Assembly (NCBI GenBank): GCA_017861355.1 | Contig: JAGFXQ010000008.1 | Span: forward strand, 1-25,046 | Origin: Bacillota bacterium | GTDB lineage: Bacteria; Bacillota; Clostridia; Lachnospirales; Lachnospiraceae | Direction: 5' to 3' | DNA: 25,046 nt | In this document: one piece after another, positions 7,905 to 15,476 of the stretch | Layout of the letters: each line of letters begins with the position of its first letter | Position numbering within the stretch: position 1 is the stretch's first letter | Made by a program: the position numbers and the translations under genes | Notes under the pieces: model-generated | Seen by the model: only the letters and a program-made list of their open reading frames with translations | The model's database searches: none | Told to the model about the DNA's origin: nothing

Positions 7905-8882
7905 CTAATCCCACTCAACAAGTACAGCCCCGCTAGTCATTCCGCCTCCAAAACCAACTAGTATTAGTTTGTCGCCGCTTTGAATCATATCATTTTGAGC
8001 CATTTCATCGAGTGCAATACCGATGGTTGCTGCCGAGGTATTTCCATAGCGATCCAGGTTCATATAGAATTTATCCATTGGGATCTTAGAAGACTTTGCT
8101 GCCTGCTCAATAATGCGGTAATTGGCTTGATGAGTTATGATATATTTGATATCTACTGACGACAATTCCATATTCTTCAGAACCGTATTAATATGGTCTG
8201 TGATACTCCGGACAGCAAACTTGAATACCTCCTGTCCTTTCATCGTGATTACCTGAGACTGGCTGTTCTCCTCCTGTATCAGAGGGTTACGAAGGGGCAT
8301 CGCCGGCAGACACAGATAATCCTGTTTGCTGCCATCACTTAGTAACTGGATGAATGATATTCCTTTCCCGGTATCGGAAGGACTTAGAATTACTGCTCCG
8401 GCTCCATCACCAAAGAGTACACAGGTGGAACGATCGGTCCAATCCAACGTCTTTGACAAAGTCTCTGCACCTATAACAAGAATATTCTGATACATTCCTG
8501 TCTCAATAAAGGAAGAGGCACATGCCATTCCGTAGATTAATCCGCTACATGCAGCTGACAAGTCAAACGCTGCTGCTCTCGTTGCTCCTAATCGTTCCTG
8601 CACCATACATGCCACCGAAGGCATAAAGGAATCCGGTGAAATGGTTGCACAGATAATCAGGTCAATATCCATAGCGGTCAGCCCGGAAGCCTGCAAAGCT
8701 CTCACACCTGCCTCATATGCAAGATCCGAGGTATTCTCACCGGTAGATATTCTTCTTTCTCTGATTCCGGTTCTTGATGCGATCCATTCATCACTGGTTT
8801 CCACCAGGTTAGACATATCATCATTTGTCATTCTATTCAGCGGAACATAGCTGCCTGTTCCGGCAATCTTTGCGCGTTTCAT
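7905..8882 (-). CDS. fabH: 3-oxoacyl-ACP synthase III (FabH)
   Basis: It starts fatty-acid chains by condensing an acyl-CoA primer with malonyl-ACP. It has 325 residues. The catalytic triad is complete and in the E. coli-like positions: C112 (LSAACSGLIYG), H251 (THQANYRI) and N281 (GNTSAAT). DEWIASRTGIRERRI near residue 31-45 is the usual FabH N-terminal block. An AAGGAGG ribosome binding site lies before the ATG, and fabT ends 35 bp upstream, so both are probably co-transcribed. A 29-bp inverted repeat follows the stop codon, which may partly separate fabT-fabH from acpP and the rest. Confidence 0.98.
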   Translation of the reverse strand: MKRAKIAGTGSYVPLNRMTNDDMSNLVETSDEWIASRTGIRERRISTGENTSDLAYEAGVRALQASGLTAMDIDLIICATISPDSFMPSVACMVQERLGATRAAAFDLSAACSGLIYGMACASSFIETGMYQNILVIGAETLSKTLDWTDRSTCVLFGDGAGAVILSPSDTGKGISFIQLLSDGSKQDYLCLPAMPLRNPLIQEENSQSQVITMKGQEVFKFAVRSITDHINTVLKNMELSSVDIKYIITHQANYRIIEQAAKSSKIPMDKFYMNLDRYGNTSAATIGIALDEMAQNDMIQSGDKLILVGFGGGMTSGAVLVEWD

Positions 8883-8917
8883 TCCGAAATCCTCCTTAAC
8901 ATAATTGCCAAACTGAT

Positions 8918-9376
8918 CTAAAGCTTCTCTGATCCGATATAAATATCCTTCAAATGCCGATTCAGCTTACTTAAAGCTGTCAGCAATGCTTCTTCCTCCT
9001 GGGGAGTAAAATCCAGCATAATAGCCTTAACCATATCTAAATGAAACTTCTCATGAATTCGGTAAGCCAGCTTTCCCCGTTTTGTCAGATTGACATTAAC
9101 AATTCGTCGGTCCGAATTACTCCGGCTGCGCTCCAGGTAGCCCTTCTTTATTAACTTGTCAACGGCTATGGTTAGAGTTCCCATCGTAATGCCCAGCAAA
9201 GTTGATATTTCTGACATAGTCTTTGATCCATACAGACCCACTGCTTCAATTGTATGTATCTCTGTAATGGATAAATCATTGAAGGCTCCCTGTTTGATGG
9301 AATATTCCTCAATGTTATTCACATCGTCATAAACCTCAACCAGCATCTTATTAATTTCAATCAGTTTCTCATTCAT
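8918..9376 (-). CDS. fabT: MarR-family regulator, FabT-like
   Basis: This is probably the repressor of the fatty-acid synthesis operon. In streptococci, FabT binds DNA more tightly with long-chain acyl-ACP (known of the family). From the ATG at 9376 it has 152 residues with the MarR winged-helix core: the recognition region TMSEISTLLGITMGTLTIAVDKL, quoted in pieces as MSEISTLLGITMG and TLTIAVDKL (about 55-78), and the wing KKGYLERSRSNSDRRIVNVNLT. I prefer this ATG to the in-frame GTG at 9385 because the AGAGGAG ribosome binding site is 8 nt from the ATG and would abut the GTG. Gene order next to fabH and a FabT-type box on its own promoter support the assignment; sequence alone would only say MarR family. 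Confidence 0.87.
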   Translation of the reverse strand: MNEKLIEINKMLVEVYDDVNNIEEYSIKQGAFNDLSITEIHTIEAVGLYGSKTMSEISTLLGITMGTLTIAVDKLIKKGYLERSRSNSDRRIVNVNLTKRGKLAYRIHEKFHLDMVKAIMLDFTPQEEEALLTALSKLNRHLKDIYIGSEKL

Positions 9377-9473
9377 GTGCTTCACTCCTCTGCATATTAT
9401 GGCGTTCCATATTATGCCTATGATTTGGCAAACAAATCATACCTATTTTGACAAAATATACTTTGCATTGCAA

Positions 9474-9494
9474 ATATTTTGATAATCAAAATAT
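9474..9494. promoter_or_regulatory. FabT-type operator overlapping the fabT -10 box
   Basis: A perfect 21-bp palindrome, ATATTTTGAT-A-ATCAAAATAT. Its 17-bp core read on the minus strand is ATTTTGATTATCAAAAT, which fits the streptococcal FabT consensus AnTTTGAnTATCAAAnT as I recall it, at every fixed position. It overlaps the -10 hexamer (9490-9495) and the expected transcription start, so binding should block transcription of fabT-fabH. Two further palindromes lie downstream: TATTTTG-A-CAAAATA (9444-9458) and ATGATTTG-GCAAA-CAAATCAT (9420-9440). Confidence 0.85.
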
Positions 9495-9518
9495 AAATGA
9501 AAATCGTTCCCTTGTCAA
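9490..9518 (-). promoter_or_regulatory. Promoter of fabT-fabH
   Basis: On the minus strand, -35 TTGACA (9513-9518, perfect consensus), a 17-bp spacer and -10 TATATT (9490-9495). Transcription would start near 9483, leaving a leader of about 107 nt that contains the two secondary palindromes. Confidence 0.85.
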
Positions 9519-9735
9519 GTCCATTTTTGTTATAACCTTAACACGGATTGAATGTATAATAGAAAAACATGATACTCATTGCTCCAAATGCTATGAATTA
9601 TAACTATACTAACAATTAGGCTGCCCCCACCCTGCGTCTAGGAAAGCCAAACCGGCTTACATAGGTTAGGATATAGGAACAGCCCAATTTTTATACTATT
9701 TATTATTTATCAAATACATCATCCTAAGCTTTATT
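9519..9735. other. Intergenic region between glnN and the fabT promoter
   Basis: 217 bp without a gene. It contains the structured element at 9614-9689 (separate entry) and otherwise AT-rich DNA. No U-tract-backed terminator for glnN is clear on the minus strand. Confidence 0.6.
9614..9689 (-). ncRNA. Unassigned structured element behind glnN
   Basis: An outer 10-bp stem (9614-9623 with 9680-9689, AATTGGGCTG/CAGCCTAATT on the minus strand) encloses 56 nt that carry a perfect 5-bp hairpin, AAGCC-GGTTT-GGCTT (9644-9658), and C- and G-rich runs. The single non-Watson-Crick pair in the outer stem is G-U on the minus strand but A-C on the plus strand, which favours the minus strand as the RNA strand. 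However, a TTTTT run follows the stem on the plus strand, as in a terminator in that direction. It does not match a riboswitch family I recognise. It could be the 3' end of glnN mRNA, a leader, or a small RNA. Confidence 0.35.
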
Positions 9736-11844
9736 TTACACCTCAAACAACAGATCGCCATAAGTAGGAACCGGCCATAAGTCTTTCTCTACCAGTATCT
9801 CTAATGCATCGATCGGTGTTCTCAGTTCTGTCATAGCCGGAACAACAGAATCTTTGAAGAATTTGGACTGTTCGGCGATCTCGGAGATAGAAGCAGCCTC
9901 TGCCGTAACGTCCTGAAGCTTCTTAATAGCGGACTGAGCTTTTGCAAGAAGCGTGGATACTTCTTTGAGCAGACCTGTCTGTACACTTACATCAGCATCA
10001 GCAACCGCAGATTTCACTGCATTAATGCTATCTGCCAGCTTCTTGGTATACGAGATTACTGCCGGGATATATTTCACGGTAGCCATGGAAATCATCGTCT
10101 TCGCTTCGATATTGATTGCTTTGGCATATGCCTCATACAGAATCTCCGCACGAGAATGAAGTTCTACCGAAGAGAATACCTTATGCTTCTCGAACATCTT
10201 GATTGACTTCTCGGTAACCAAAGCAGGAACTGCCTCCACCATTGATTTGATGTTCGGAAGACCTCTTCGTTCCGCTTCCTCCACCCAAGCTTCCGCATAA
10301 CCATTACCATTGAATACGATTCTCTGGTGCTCAGTTAAGGTCTTCTTGATCAGGTCATGTACTGCTACATTGAAATCATCTGCTTTCTCGAGTTCATCTG
10401 CCACTTCACTAAGAACATCAGCAACGATTGTATTCAGGACGGTATTTGCTGTTCCAATCGACATGGAAGATGCCACCATACGGAATTCAAATTTATTTCC
10501 AGTAAATGCAAAGGGTGAAGTACGGTTACGATCGGTAGCATCCTTTTTAAACTCGGGAATAGAGTGTACACCGACATTCATCTTTCCGCCATCTTTACTA
10601 CTCTTCGCTTCACCGGTCTCAATCAGCTGTGTAATAACATCCTCGAGCTGTGCTCCCAAGAATACGGATACAATAGCCGGAGGAGCCTCGTTTGCGCCTA
10701 GTCTGTGATCATTACCCGGGTTTGCAGCGGATACACGAAGGAGATCCGCATGGATATCAACTGCCTTCAGCATAACTGCAAGTATTAATAAGAACTGTAC
10801 ATTGTCATGAGGGGTCTTACCGGGTTCAAGAAGATTCTTGCCGGTGTCTGTAACCATGGACCAATTGTCATGCTTGCCGGAACCATTCACACCTGCAAAG
10901 GGCTTCTCATGGAGTAAGCATGCCAGGTTATGACGATTCGCTACTTTCTTCATGCATTCCATTACTAACTGATTATGATCGGTAGCAATATTCGCTGTAG
11001 CATAAATAGGAGCTAATTCATGCTGCGCCGGAGCTACCTCATTATGCTGAGTCTTTGCTGTAACTCCCATCTTCCAGAGTTCAATATTTAACTCTTTCAT
11101 GAAGGAAGCTACTCTTTCCTTAATGCTTCCGAAATAATGATCGTCTAGTTCCTGGCCCTTCGGGGGCATTGCACCGAATAAGGTTCTTCCGGTAAAGATA
11201 AGGTCGTCTCTCTTGAGGTATTTTGCTTTATCAACCAAGAAGTATTCCTGCTCGGGGCCAACAGAAGGAGTTACTCTCTTAACTTCATTATGACCAAATA
11301 GCTTGAGCACTCTGACTGCCTGAGTACTTAATGTTTCCATAGAGCGAAGTAATGGTGTCTTAAGATCTAATGCCTCTCCAGTATAGGAACAGAAGGCTGT
11401 GGGGATACACAGAGTAACACCGGCTGCATCTTCTCTTAAGAATGCAGGAGAAGTGCAATCCCATGCTGTGTAGCCTCTTGCCTCAAATGTAGCTCTAAGT
11501 CCGCCAGAGGGGAAGGAGGAAGCATCAGGTTCACCTTTGATCAACTCTTTTCCTGAGAACTCCATAATGATCTTACCATCCGGTGTAGGGCTGATAAAGG
11601 AATCATGCTTCTCTGCTGTAATACCGGTCAACGGCTGGAACCAATGAGTATAATGTGTTGCTCCCCTCTCAATTGCCCAATCCTTCATAGCATTTGCTAC
11701 AACTTCTGCAACGTTAGGATCAAGATCCTCACCATTCTCAATTGTCTTTTTTAGAGCTGCATACGTTTTCTTCGGCAAGCGCTCTATCATGGTCGCTTCA
11801 TTAAATACATCTGTTCCAAAAAGCTCAGTTAATTTTTCCGACAT
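9736..11844 (-). CDS. glnN: Glutamine synthetase type III (GlnN)
   Basis: It makes glutamine from glutamate and ammonia with ATP in the cytoplasm and is the main route of ammonium assimilation. The 702-residue length is that of GSIII, far longer than GSI (about 440-470). Signature blocks are GPEQEYFLVD (about 212-221), the histidine-rich KTQHNEVAPAQHELAPI (about 265-281), NGSGKHDNWSM, and NRTSPFAFTGNKFEFRM, which bind metal, glutamate and ATP. The start has a GAGGAG ribosome binding site. The gene stands alone, with hairpins on both sides, so nitrogen-dependent control in its 128-304 nt leader region is possible (inference). No GlnB or GlnR gene is adjacent. Confidence 0.98.
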   Translation of the reverse strand: MSEKLTELFGTDVFNEATMIERLPKKTYAALKKTIENGEDLDPNVAEVVANAMKDWAIERGATHYTHWFQPLTGITAEKHDSFISPTPDGKIIMEFSGKELIKGEPDASSFPSGGLRATFEARGYTAWDCTSPAFLREDAAGVTLCIPTAFCSYTGEALDLKTPLLRSMETLSTQAVRVLKLFGHNEVKRVTPSVGPEQEYFLVDKAKYLKRDDLIFTGRTLFGAMPPKGQELDDHYFGSIKERVASFMKELNIELWKMGVTAKTQHNEVAPAQHELAPIYATANIATDHNQLVMECMKKVANRHNLACLLHEKPFAGVNGSGKHDNWSMVTDTGKNLLEPGKTPHDNVQFLLILAVMLKAVDIHADLLRVSAANPGNDHRLGANEAPPAIVSVFLGAQLEDVITQLIETGEAKSSKDGGKMNVGVHSIPEFKKDATDRNRTSPFAFTGNKFEFRMVASSMSIGTANTVLNTIVADVLSEVADELEKADDFNVAVHDLIKKTLTEHQRIVFNGNGYAEAWVEEAERRGLPNIKSMVEAVPALVTEKSIKMFEKHKVFSSVELHSRAEILYEAYAKAINIEAKTMISMATVKYIPAVISYTKKLADSINAVKSAVADADVSVQTGLLKEVSTLLAKAQSAIKKLQDVTAEAASISEIAEQSKFFKDSVVPAMTELRTPIDALEILVEKDLWPVPTYGDLLFEV

Positions 11845-11939
11845 ACCATATCTCCTCTCATGATTAGTTACATTGCGCCGTTGCGTAGCGGCGTGCGCAC
11901 CCCAATCCGAACTACGTTCGCAATATGGAGTGCTTTTTC

Positions 11940-11968
11940 ATTAAATAGGATTCAATTTCCTATTTAAT
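11940..11968. repeat. Perfect 11-bp inverted repeat in glnN leader
   Basis: ATTAAATAGGA and TCCTATTTAAT, separated by a 7-nt loop. It directly follows the terminator at 11973-12003 on the minus strand and touches its U-tract. Operator or RNA hairpin, undecided. Confidence 0.6.
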
Positions 11969-12003
11969 AAAAAAGGTGTCCTCAAAAAAATTGAGAACAC
12001 CTT
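11969..12003 (-). terminator. Intrinsic terminator between the DUF624 gene and glnN
   Basis: On the minus strand, AAGGTGT-T-CTCAA pairs with TTGAG-G-ACACCTT (one mismatch, 5-nt T loop) and is followed by a T-run. It ends transcripts from the DUF624 gene 146 bp upstream, or attenuates a glnN leader transcript. Confidence 0.8.
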
Positions 12004-12148
12004 CGCTCCAAACTAAAATTAATATATATAGTATATATCATGTTTTCACCGAAATGAAAAGTGGTTTTTTATTAATTATTAATTTTTATGCAAAATGACT
12101 GAAAGTATCTCTAAATATTAAGTTGGATATACGAAATGTATAAACCCA

Positions 12149-12814
12149 TTACTCTAAGTACCATTCGTCCTTACCAGAGTGTTCTTCTTCAGTCGCTTCT
12201 TCTGTCTTTGGCATATATTTCTTCAGGATTCGTTCCATTAGGAAAGAATTAATTAATGTTACAATCGCCGGAGCGATGAAAATCAGAAGAGGAATTAATA
12301 ATACACCGGCTATTCCAATTGCTGTTACGACGACCATTGCTAAGGTAAATGGAAGATGTCTCATCGACATAAAAGCTGCTGCCTTCAACAACTGTTTTAT
12401 CGTCATATCAAACCTTGATAATACCGGGAATGCGTAGGTGGTAAAGCATACCAGAAGGAAGGTGATTGCGATAAAAATTCCAAACAGAATGGAACCGGTA
12501 CTGCCTATTCCGTTCATATTGGCATAAGCCCACATTAAATCAAAGCCCATAATGACAAATATCAATGTCACAATAACTCCGAGAATTGCAGCTCTTTTAA
12601 AATTCAACTTAAAAGATTTAAAGAACTCACGGAATAAATAGCCTCTTTCTCTGCGGATTACCTTCACTGTCGCATAATATAACGCCGTATTCGCCGGTCC
12701 AATCGTAACCACCGGAATGCAAAGCAGTGCCCATACCAAGCTAAGGAAAAGCATATCACAAATCTTCCCGAGCGTAGTAAAGAATGGATTATCCATGTTA
12801 AACAAATTGCTCAT
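12149..12814 (-). CDS. DUF624 (YesL-like) membrane protein
   Basis: An integral membrane protein of unknown function. In Bacillus and relatives, YesL-type proteins often lie with sugar ABC transporters or polysaccharide-use genes, but here no such genes are adjacent. It has 221 residues from the ATG at 12814. Four to five hydrophobic segments are visible: about 20-38 (LFLSLVWALLCIPVVTIG), 76-92, 108-125, 153-172 and 174-190. The N-terminal N-x-D-N-P-F-F and IPVVTIGPANTALYYATVKV blocks are typical of the family. The tail is charged (KTEEATEEEHSGKDEWYLE). An in-frame GTG at 12823 is an alternative start; the ribosome binding sites do not decide between them. A terminator lies downstream. Confidence 0.82.
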   Translation of the reverse strand: MSNLFNMDNPFFTTLGKICDMLFLSLVWALLCIPVVTIGPANTALYYATVKVIRRERGYLFREFFKSFKLNFKRAAILGVIVTLIFVIMGFDLMWAYANMNGIGSTGSILFGIFIAITFLLVCFTTYAFPVLSRFDMTIKQLLKAAAFMSMRHLPFTLAMVVVTAIGIAGVLLIPLLIFIAPAIVTLINSFLMERILKKYMPKTEEATEEEHSGKDEWYLE

Positions 12815-13121
12815 TACTAACACCTGTACCTTTCACTTTTTTGACGACCTATTCGACAAAGTGAATAGGTACCCCATAAAACTTATTTGTGATATATTTT
12901 ATCATATTTAACCCCATTAAGGAAGTGAAATAATTATAAACTAAGTGCATATAAATTCATATTATTAGGAGTTTTATCATTTTCACAGAATAATCTTCTG
13001 TCCCGCCAAAAAGGGGATGTAGTCAAACTATAAATCAATATTCTATGCTTATGCAACTTCCATAGAATTATGATATATGGCTGAGCAACATCCCCGTTAC
13101 TATTAATATGTATCAATTGTT
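12815..13121. other. Intergenic region between rubrerythrin and the DUF624 gene
   Basis: About 307 bp without a convincing gene. It holds the long terminator-like structure (13008-13095), a small ACAGAA/TTCTGT hairpin (about 12985-13001), and a perfect 8-bp inverted repeat ACCTATTC/GAATAGGT with 8-nt loop (12847-12870) in front of the DUF624 gene that could be an operator. An 81-codon open frame over this stretch has no family features. Confidence 0.6.
13008..13095 (-). terminator. Long terminator-like structure behind rubrerythrin
   Basis: On the minus strand, GGGGATGT (13088-13095) pairs with ACATCCCC (13013-13020), followed by TTTTT. The 67-nt interior carries a second perfect 8-bp stem, ATTCTATG/CATAGAAT (13040-13047, 13061-13068), flanked by partly complementary AT-rich arms. 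It begins 26 nt after the rubrerythrin stop codon. A terminator is the simplest reading, though such a large interior is unusual. Confidence 0.65.
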
Positions 13122-13715
13122 TTAGAAGCAGTCGTCCAACAGCTGGAAGTAATCCTTCGGATGCTGGCAGGCAGGACAAAGAGCCGGAGCTCCGTCACCT
13201 TCATGAATGTATCCGCAATTAATGCATTTCCAGTATACCTTGCCATCCTTCTTGAATACCGTGCCGTCTTCGATGTTCTGAAGCAGCTTGCGATATCTCT
13301 CCTCATGATGTTTTTCTACCTTAGCAATCATGAGATAGCGTGTTGCAATATCAGAAAATCCTTCCTCTTTTGCTGTCTTTGCAAATGCAGGATAATCCAA
13401 TTCAGCCTCTTCGTGCTCACCTGCTGCTGCAGACTTCAGATTAGCAACAGTATCGCCGAACGCAAATGGATAAGTTGCATTGATTTCAACCGGGGCAGGA
13501 TTCTCACCATCGAGATGATCCAGAGCCAGCTTCATAAATACCTTGGCATGCTCCTTCTCGTTCTCTGCTGTCTCAAGGAAAATGTTCTGAATCTGCTTGT
13601 AACCTTCTTTTCCTGCGACAGAAGCAAAATAAGTATATCTCATTCTAGCTTGTGACTCTCCTGCAAAGGTCTTCATCAAATTCTCCAATGTTTTTGTACC
13701 ACGTAGATTTGCCAT
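13122..13715 (-). CDS. rbr: Rubrerythrin
   Basis: This non-haem diiron peroxidase reduces hydrogen peroxide and protects anaerobes from oxidative stress. From the ATG at 13715 (AAGGAGG ribosome binding site; MANLRGTKTLENLMKTF) it has 197 residues. The N-terminal ferritin-like four-helix domain has the diiron ligands E20, E53 and H56, then E100/E103 and E134/H137. The C-terminal rubredoxin-like domain has C164-x2-C167 and C180-x2-C183 for the FeS4 iron. The open frame extends 17 codons upstream, but without family similarity. It has its own promoter and a strong downstream structure, so it is probably a single-gene unit. A clear PerR box was not found. Confidence 0.96.
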   Translation of the reverse strand: MANLRGTKTLENLMKTFAGESQARMRYTYFASVAGKEGYKQIQNIFLETAENEKEHAKVFMKLALDHLDGENPAPVEINATYPFAFGDTVANLKSAAAGEHEEAELDYPAFAKTAKEEGFSDIATRYLMIAKVEKHHEERYRKLLQNIEDGTVFKKDGKVYWKCINCGYIHEGDGAPALCPACQHPKDYFQLLDDCF

Positions 13716-13808
13716 AAATGATATCCTCCTTCTTATTATAAAATTAAGAGTACTCCATCGTTTCATTTACCTTTCACCGGTTCATAAAAATAATGAGCAC
13801 CCTTAATA

Positions 13809-13837
13809 ATTGTACCATATCTTAAAAATTATGCCAA
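13809..13837 (-). promoter_or_regulatory. Promoter of rubrerythrin
   Basis: On the minus strand, -35 TTGGCA (13832-13837), a 17-bp spacer and -10 TACAAT (13809-13814). It begins directly after the chemotaxis gene stop codon and gives a leader of about 85 nt. Confidence 0.75.
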
Positions 13838-13855
13838 GTCATTCCACTCCTTTAA

Positions 13856-15361
13856 TTACGGCTGTTTTACTGTATCCTTCAATATTCGGCTCAAATCATA
13901 AACCTGTGTAACAGAGGTATTAATATGCGCTATCTGAGAATTTTCATCCTCAATAATCGATAATATCTCTTCGGTGGAAGCAGAGTTTTCCTCCGATATA
14001 CTCGCAACATTCGTAATCTGTTCCTGAACCTCTATAAAATTCTTCGCAGCTACCTGTATTTCTTTCATGCTTAAGGACAGCTCCGTATTAGTCTCCTGAT
14101 AGGACTCTTTGATATCGGCAAAGAAAACAGCCATCTCACGAATAATATCCATACCTTCCTTCGTGGCGAGCTCACCCTCTTTTGACATTCTCGCTGCACT
14201 CTCTGACTTTTCAAAGAGAACCGAGGTAACAACATTGATCTCTTCTACAATCTTCTTGCTTTGTTCTGATAAGGAACGAATATTATCGGCTACCACAGCA
14301 AAACCCTTACCCTGCTCTCCGGCACGAGCAGATTCGATCGAAGCATTCAAGGCGAGCAGATTGGTTTGACCGGCGATAGTCTTAATCTTATTTAATAAAG
14401 CGGATACCTCTGTTAAGCTGGCCTTAAGATCCGCAACTGTATCCGAGGTAGTCTCAATTACCGAATTTACCGTAGTCATATGACCTGAGACTTCATTGAT
14501 CTTATCAAATCCTTCTTCCACCTTCTTGCTCATTGCTTCGGACTTATCCACTACGTGATTTGATATCTCAATCGATTGATTTACCACCTGTAAAGATTGT
14601 GTCATAGATTCATTAATACGGTACACGCTGGATGCTTCTTCCTGGATTGCGGTCGCCATCTGCTGAACCGAGTCAACAATTCCCTGACTGGCTTCGTTAA
14701 TGCCTTTTAACTGAGTATCCACAACACTGATATTTTGATTCAATGAATGTGCCCCTTCGTCAATCACCCGGAAGGTACTTCCCAACTGCTCCAACAGCAC
14801 CGCAGTTTCAGCTTCCTTCTTACTGGCCTTTTCCACCAGATCATTCCCCCATTTGGTTAAGAAGAAGAGAAGAACCATGATACCGTTAATTAATGTAAGG
14901 ATGGTGACAAATTCTTTCAATGCTATATTATCAGACAGTAAATTCTCCGGACGTAATATAAAAATCAGAAGATATCCACAATTGACGATGATTCCGAAGA
15001 TAACAATTAGCTCCTTCTTAAAATACAGAGTTATCATAGCAATAGTTGAAAAGATAAGATAATGCTTATTCAAAGTAAAACCATCCGCGTACATTAAACC
15101 GAAGGCGGCTACCAAATTGATTACTGCAAAGAACAGACTTTTCAGTTTTTCATAGATCGGTACACAATAATTAATAATACAAAGGATAATCAGAGATGTT
15201 GAAGCAATTAAAACCTTTGCTCCTGCATTAAACCCTTCTGCAATTAATACCTGTACGCAGAGCAGGCTGACGATAATGATTGTCGCTGCAAGATTTACTT
15301 TATGTACTCTTTTCACATTATAACCATTCTGCGATAGTTGTGACGTATCTTTCTGTGTCAT
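13856..15361 (-). CDS. Methyl-accepting chemotaxis protein with membrane-embedded N-terminus
   Basis: A chemoreceptor that signals through CheW/CheA to the flagellar motor or another output. From the ATG at 15361 (GGGAGGAG ribosome binding site 7 nt away) it has 501 residues; twelve further open codons upstream have no good ribosome binding site. About six hydrophobic segments (roughly 22-40, 47-65, 74-92, 100-114, 117-136, 150-169) are joined by short loops, so there is no external ligand-binding domain and no clear HAMP domain. The cytoplasmic coiled-coil domain (about 200-495) has the hairpin tip AGQTNLLALNASIESARAGE (331-350), followed by GKGFAVVADNIRSLSEQS. The ligand cannot be predicted. 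No other chemotaxis genes are adjacent. Confidence 0.93.
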   Translation of the reverse strand: MTQKDTSQLSQNGYNVKRVHKVNLAATIIIVSLLCVQVLIAEGFNAGAKVLIASTSLIILCIINYCVPIYEKLKSLFFAVINLVAAFGLMYADGFTLNKHYLIFSTIAMITLYFKKELIVIFGIIVNCGYLLIFILRPENLLSDNIALKEFVTILTLINGIMVLLFFLTKWGNDLVEKASKKEAETAVLLEQLGSTFRVIDEGAHSLNQNISVVDTQLKGINEASQGIVDSVQQMATAIQEEASSVYRINESMTQSLQVVNQSIEISNHVVDKSEAMSKKVEEGFDKINEVSGHMTTVNSVIETTSDTVADLKASLTEVSALLNKIKTIAGQTNLLALNASIESARAGEQGKGFAVVADNIRSLSEQSKKIVEEINVVTSVLFEKSESAARMSKEGELATKEGMDIIREMAVFFADIKESYQETNTELSLSMKEIQVAAKNFIEVQEQITNVASISEENSASTEEILSIIEDENSQIAHINTSVTQVYDLSRILKDTVKQP

Positions 15362-15476
15362 TTGAAGCTCCTCCCAAATTACATAATTATATAACATTCC
15401 CCATTATTTACTCATTGTTATATCGTAACATATTTGAAGAACATTAGAAAGCCATCCATATAGAGAATTAGTCACA

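Larger units (their letters stand above)
11845..12148. other. Leader region of glnN
   Basis: 304 bp without a gene. It holds, in minus-strand order, an AT-rich stretch with -10-like TATACT/TATATA sequences (about 12025-12035), an intrinsic terminator (11973-12003), an 11-bp hairpin (11940-11968), a short CGAAC-GTA-GTTCG hairpin (about 11909-11921) and a GC-rich CGCCG/CGGCG stem-loop (about 11880-11900). If glnN is transcribed from the AT-rich stretch, the terminator would sit between promoter and gene. Confidence 0.5.

Noticed and set aside
7610..7936. 108-codon plus-strand frame with hydrophobic EMLFFILYFLSVTSK repeats, membrane-protein-like
   Set aside because: Same repeat artefact on the other strand; it runs antisense into fabH and has no ribosome binding site.
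11940..11968. ANTAR-type dual hairpin in the glnN leader (the loop AATTGAA resembles AxxxGx)
   Set aside because: The loop has seven bases, there is no second matching hairpin, and the terminator is upstream rather than downstream of the stem.
12934..13179. 81-codon minus-strand frame behind rubrerythrin
   Set aside because: It overlaps the end of rubrerythrin and the terminator-like structure, with no ribosome binding site and no recognisable composition.
13716..13855. PerR box before rubrerythrin (AT-rich, partly palindromic CTTAATTTTATAATAAG)
   Set aside because: The symmetry is too weak and it does not fit the PerR consensus well enough to claim.
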